Positions 60,925-64,000 of a DNA stretch of 64,000 bases are shown in pieces; the stretch's first letter is position 1, and the number at the start of each line of letters is the position of its first letter. Source of the stretch: JABFXX01 sp036489755 (GTDB lineage: Bacteria > Myxococcota_A > Polyangia > Haliangiales > Haliangiaceae); contig DASXFD010000071.1 of the NCBI GenBank assembly GCA_036489755.1, forward strand, positions 17,059 through 81,058, in the 5' to 3' direction. The translations under genes and the position numbers were made by a program. The notes under the pieces were generated by a model. That model ran no database searches. It had not been told where the DNA came from and worked only from the letters and a program-made list of their open reading frames with translations.

Positions 60925-62169
60925 CTACTCCCCGCCGGCCGACACGTGCTCGTCGGCGTTCGCGATCTGGTCGTGGATGGTGTTCCAGTTCGCCATAAAC
61001 GCGTCGAATACCGTGGGATCGTCGACGCGTAGCAGGACTTCGTCGTTGTCGCGCAACGCGCCGAGCGTGTAGTTGTGTGAGCCGGTCCACACGAGCTTGC
61101 GATGTGAGGTGCCGCCGGCGGTCGCGTAGTCCGAGTCGATCAGCAGGTACTTCGAGTGAATGTTCGTGCCGTGCTGGTCCGGGTACTCGAAGACCTTCAC
61201 GCCTGCCTGCTTCAGCGCGTCGATGATCTTCGCCGGCACGTTCGTGCCAGCCCTGCGCGTGTTGACGCGCACGTCGCAGTGATCGTCGACGAGGCGGCGC
61301 AAGCCGTCGACGATGTCCATGCGGCCGTCGCTCCACATCGCCATCGTGATGCGGATCTTGCTCGACGAGGTGCAGTGCACGTTGTCGAGGACGCTCGTGA
61401 TCGTGTCGCCTTCGGCGCGCGGGAACATGTACGCGATCGTCTGATCGCCGTCGACGTGGCGGTAGTAGTCGAGGTCTTTGTGATGCGCTTGGAGCGCGGC
61501 GAAGTACGTCACGTAGCCGTCGTAGAGCGCCTTGTCGTTGCGCGAGACGACGAGGTTGTTGTGCAGCTTGAGCGTCGTGAGGTTCGCCGACGACTGCACG
61601 ACCACGTTCTCCGAGCCGTCGGAGAGCTTCGAGAACATGTAGATCTTGTTGTGGTTGATGTTGGTGCCCTGACACGAGCCGTTGCCGCGCGTGCAGAACG
61701 TGACCGAGCCCGACGGCAGCCCGTCGAGCATCGTCTCGATCGCTTGGCGAAATTCGAGCTTCGTCGCGGTAGGCACGGCGCCGACGTCGGCATCGTCGTC
61801 CTCGAGCTCGTCGGCGGCGGAGCTGACCTCGTTGACCTCCTCGTCGAGCACGACCTGCACGTGCACGCCTCGCTTGCTCGCCGCGACCACGGCGTTCGCC
61901 GGCCGCGTGTTCGACCACCTGAACATCGCGATGCGAAGGTCCGAGCCGGGCACGGTCTCGTTGATGAGGTCGACGACCTTGTTCTCGAGCGCAGGGTCGC
62001 CCGCGCCCTGCGTCGTCGGCACCATGAAGAACACCGCGAGGTGAGGCAACGCCGAGTCGGCGGTCACGTCCGAGACGGCGGAGCCATCGTCGTCACCGTC
62101 GTCGACCGAAGGGAGCGCGCACGCGACGAGGGTACCGAGCACGCAGAAAACGAGAACGGAGCGCACCAT
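60925..62169 (-). CDS. phospholipase D-family lipoprotein
   Basis: 414 residues from ATG 62167-62169: signal peptide MVRSVLVFCVLGTLVAC with lipobox LVAC (Cys17), an acidic linker, then two HKD-type motifs: NHNKIYMFSK..SSANLT in the first half and IHSKYLLIDSDY..TGSHNYT in the second. The two repeats form one active site that should hydrolyse phosphodiesters (phospholipids or nucleic acid) outside the cell. The first motif lacks the usual Asp. A Cys pair (TFCTRGNGSCQ) may form a disulfide. Divergent from the second phospholipase D gene. Confidence 0.9.
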   Translation of the reverse strand: MVRSVLVFCVLGTLVACALPSVDDGDDDGSAVSDVTADSALPHLAVFFMVPTTQGAGDPALENKVVDLINETVPGSDLRIAMFRWSNTRPANAVVAASKRGVHVQVVLDEEVNEVSSAADELEDDDADVGAVPTATKLEFRQAIETMLDGLPSGSVTFCTRGNGSCQGTNINHNKIYMFSKLSDGSENVVVQSSANLTTLKLHNNLVVSRNDKALYDGYVTYFAALQAHHKDLDYYRHVDGDQTIAYMFPRAEGDTITSVLDNVHCTSSSKIRITMAMWSDGRMDIVDGLRRLVDDHCDVRVNTRRAGTNVPAKIIDALKQAGVKVFEYPDQHGTNIHSKYLLIDSDYATAGGTSHRKLVWTGSHNYTLGALRDNDEVLLRVDDPTVFDAFMANWNTIHDQIANADEHVSAGGE

Positions 62170-62440
62170 GCGGCCGCGTTCAGCAACTCGCGCACCAACG
62201 GATCCGCCGCGAGATTTCGGGCGGTTCGATCGTGCTGCGAGCCAGATCGCGCACGCTCGTCTGCAGGGTCCAGCCGACACTGAGATCGGATGCACGCGCC
62301 GTAGGCGCGCTCACGCAAAACACGAGTAGCCGGTTCGCGAGCTAGCCACCTACGCGGCCAATTCCGCACGCCTGGCGCCACCAAACCAACGAAATGACGC
62401 GGCGCGCGAGCTGGCGCGGAGCTTGTAGAGGGCGCGGCGC

Positions 62441-63856
62441 ATGGCGAAGGCGCTTGGCTTGGTTTGCTTGGCTTTCATCGCGTGCGGTCCGACCGCAGTG
62501 TTCGACGAGGGGACCGACGACAACCCGCTGAGCAACAGCGGCTCGGCATCGACCACGCCGATCTTGAAAGGTGCGCTCGCGTGGGGCGACTCGGTGAACG
62601 CCGAGTTCGGCGCCGGCTTGCAGCTCGACTACTACACGTTCTCGCTGTCGGGCTCGGCGACCGTCACGCTCGAGACGTCGGCGCCATCGGGCGACTCGGC
62701 CGATGCCGATCTCGACACCGAGCTCTACGTCTACGAGCCGCCGACCACGAACACGTGGGGCAGCTACCTCGCGAAGAACGACGACGGCGGCGCGGGCCGG
62801 TTCTCGAAGCTCACGCTCGCGCTCGGCGCCGGCGCGTACCGCGTGTTGATCAAGCGCAAGTCCGACACGGGCGTCGCGCACACGATGCTGGCGCCGTCGT
62901 GCAGCGGCGCGGGCTGCAGCGTGGCGCGCACCGATTGCTCGGATCTGTCGCCGCGCAGCGCGACGCCGACGATCTTCATCGGGCCCGACGACTGGGAGAG
63001 CAGCATCGAAGCGCAGATCGACAGCGCGCAGTCGTCGCTCGACGTGCAGATGTACCTGTTCACGATCACCGACGTCGCGAGCCACATCATCAGCGCGCAG
63101 GCGCGCGGCGTGGCCGTGCGCGTGCTGCTCGACTCGAGCGAGAGCCCGAACAATGCAGCGGTGACGAAGCAGCTCACCGCCGCGGACGTGCCGAACCATC
63201 TCGATCCGACGTCGTTCTCGTACGCGCACGCGAAGTACATGATCATCGACGGCACGAAAGCGGTGGTGCTGTCGGGCAACTTCAACGTCGGCGCGACGAC
63301 CGCGGACCCGGGCGGCGAGCGCAACTACGGCATCATCGACGTCGATCCCGACGACATCGCCGATCTGCAATCGATCTACGACACCGACTGGGTCGCCGGG
63401 CCGGAACCGGATCTGTCGTGCACGCGGCTCATCGTGTCGCCGATCAACTCCGAGGATCGCATCCTCGCGCACGTCAACAGCGCGACGCAGACGCTCGACG
63501 TCGAGGTGCTGTATCTCGACCAGACCGACGTCCAGGCGGCGATCGTAGCTGCTCAACAACGCGGCGTCGCGGTGCGCGTACTGCTGTCGTCGCCGTCGAT
63601 CAATCCGCAAAACGCGACGACGCAGACATACCTGCTCGGCCAGGGCGTCCAGACCAAGTTCCTCGTCGCGAACTACCTGCACGCGAAGATGATCCAGGCC
63701 GATGGCGTCGCGCTCGTCGGCTCGGAGAACATGTCGGATACGTCGTTCACGAAGAACCGCGAGGTCGGCGAGCTGATCTTCGAGCCCACGCCCGCCGGGC
63801 AGATCCACACGCAGTACGAAGCCGATTGGGCCGCGGGCGTCGACAGCGTGGATTAG
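62441..63856 (+). CDS. phospholipase D-family lipoprotein
   Basis: 471 residues: signal peptide MAKALGLVCLAFIAC (Cys15), a beta-rich N-terminal domain of about 150 residues (pre-peptidase-like, with SLSGSATVTLETSAPSGDSA), then two PLD repeats: YAHAKYMIIDG..GNFNVG near 265-290 and YLHAKMIQADG..GSENMSD near 410-430. The second motif lacks the final Asp-like match (QADG). The enzyme should be secreted and anchored. The pre-peptidase domain is absent in the divergent partner, so the two are related but not equal. The 271-base gap between them should hold both promoters. Confidence 0.9.
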   Translation: MAKALGLVCLAFIACGPTAVFDEGTDDNPLSNSGSASTTPILKGALAWGDSVNAEFGAGLQLDYYTFSLSGSATVTLETSAPSGDSADADLDTELYVYEPPTTNTWGSYLAKNDDGGAGRFSKLTLALGAGAYRVLIKRKSDTGVAHTMLAPSCSGAGCSVARTDCSDLSPRSATPTIFIGPDDWESSIEAQIDSAQSSLDVQMYLFTITDVASHIISAQARGVAVRVLLDSSESPNNAAVTKQLTAADVPNHLDPTSFSYAHAKYMIIDGTKAVVLSGNFNVGATTADPGGERNYGIIDVDPDDIADLQSIYDTDWVAGPEPDLSCTRLIVSPINSEDRILAHVNSATQTLDVEVLYLDQTDVQAAIVAAQQRGVAVRVLLSSPSINPQNATTQTYLLGQGVQTKFLVANYLHAKMIQADGVALVGSENMSDTSFTKNREVGELIFEPTPAGQIHTQYEADWAAGVDSVD

Positions 63857-63947
63857 ATCCAATGCCGATCAGTTAGCGGCAAGTCCGCGACGCGGCTCCG
63901 GAATCTAGGCTGTTGTCGCGAGGCGTATCCGGAATCGATCCGGAGGA

Positions 63948-64000
63948 TCATGCTGCGTCGTCGTGGAGCCGGTCCAAGAGACACTCAAAGAGGCGCTTCA
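63948..64000 (-). CDS. probable C-terminus of a gene entering from the right edge
   Basis: The last 50 bases read on the minus strand as KRLFECLLDRLHDDAA and a TGA stop at 63948-63950, with GC-rich codons and an amphipathic helix. The alternative, an ATG on the plus strand at 63950 after GGAGG, has unusual codons and only three bases of spacing. Too short to name. Confidence 0.35.
   Translation of the reverse strand, partial: KRLFECLLDRLHDDAA

Overview
The window looks like a chromosomal segment of a high-GC myxobacterium-like organism (Myxococcota, perhaps Polyangia; inferred, not proven). The signs are a very GC-rich third codon position over most genes, many small secreted lipoproteins with Asp/Gly-rich linkers, a MopE-type metal-binding repeat, a PilZ protein with intact c-di-GMP motifs, an IgGFc-binding-type lipoprotein, a TonB-like protein and a selenocysteine tRNA. 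Genes are packed tightly: same-strand neighbours often share ATGA, GTGA or TAGTG junctions, and four convergent pairs share exactly four bases of their stop codons.

Accessory part (about 1-11,530). The base composition here is visibly less GC-rich. The part ends at the 3' side of a tRNA-Ala(UGC) gene and carries a tyrosine recombinase, so it reads as an island integrated at that tRNA. From the left edge it holds a truncated BREX type 2-like kinase (PglW family: NERD, pseudokinase, active kinase), two unknown proteins, an unknown winged-HTH-like protein next to the integrase, a three-gene translationally coupled operon headed by a SWIM zinc-finger protein and divergent from a ribbon-helix-helix protein, a HEPN-motif protein, and a large unknown protein with a possible nuclease core.

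Core part (about 11,530-52,500). Mixed housekeeping and envelope genes: lipase, phosphatidylserine synthase coupled to a PilZ protein, membrane metallopeptidases, homoserine kinase, a FliA/WhiG-like sigma factor, a DUF362 protein, an orphan phage-tail-tube-like protein, a rhomboid protease, accA-miaA-mutL, an SDR/acyltransferase/TPR group, two phosphatase-superfamily membrane proteins arranged tail to tail, a RegB/RegA redox two-component pair, a DsbA-like lipoprotein, a BlaI/M56 pair with a clear operator, a TonB-like protein, an AI-2E family exporter, and several lipoproteins. A tRNA-Sec gene lies at 52,362-52,461.

Right part (about 52,500-64,000). A minus-strand operon encodes a MalT/SARP-like regulator, a ThDP enzyme, a KASIII-like enzyme without the usual His, an O-methyltransferase and a cytochrome P450. 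The four enzymes overlap by four bases at every junction. This looks like a compact, uncharacterised natural-product cassette with its own regulator and a palindromic site upstream. Two divergent phospholipase D-family lipoproteins follow, and a minus-strand gene probably enters from the right edge.
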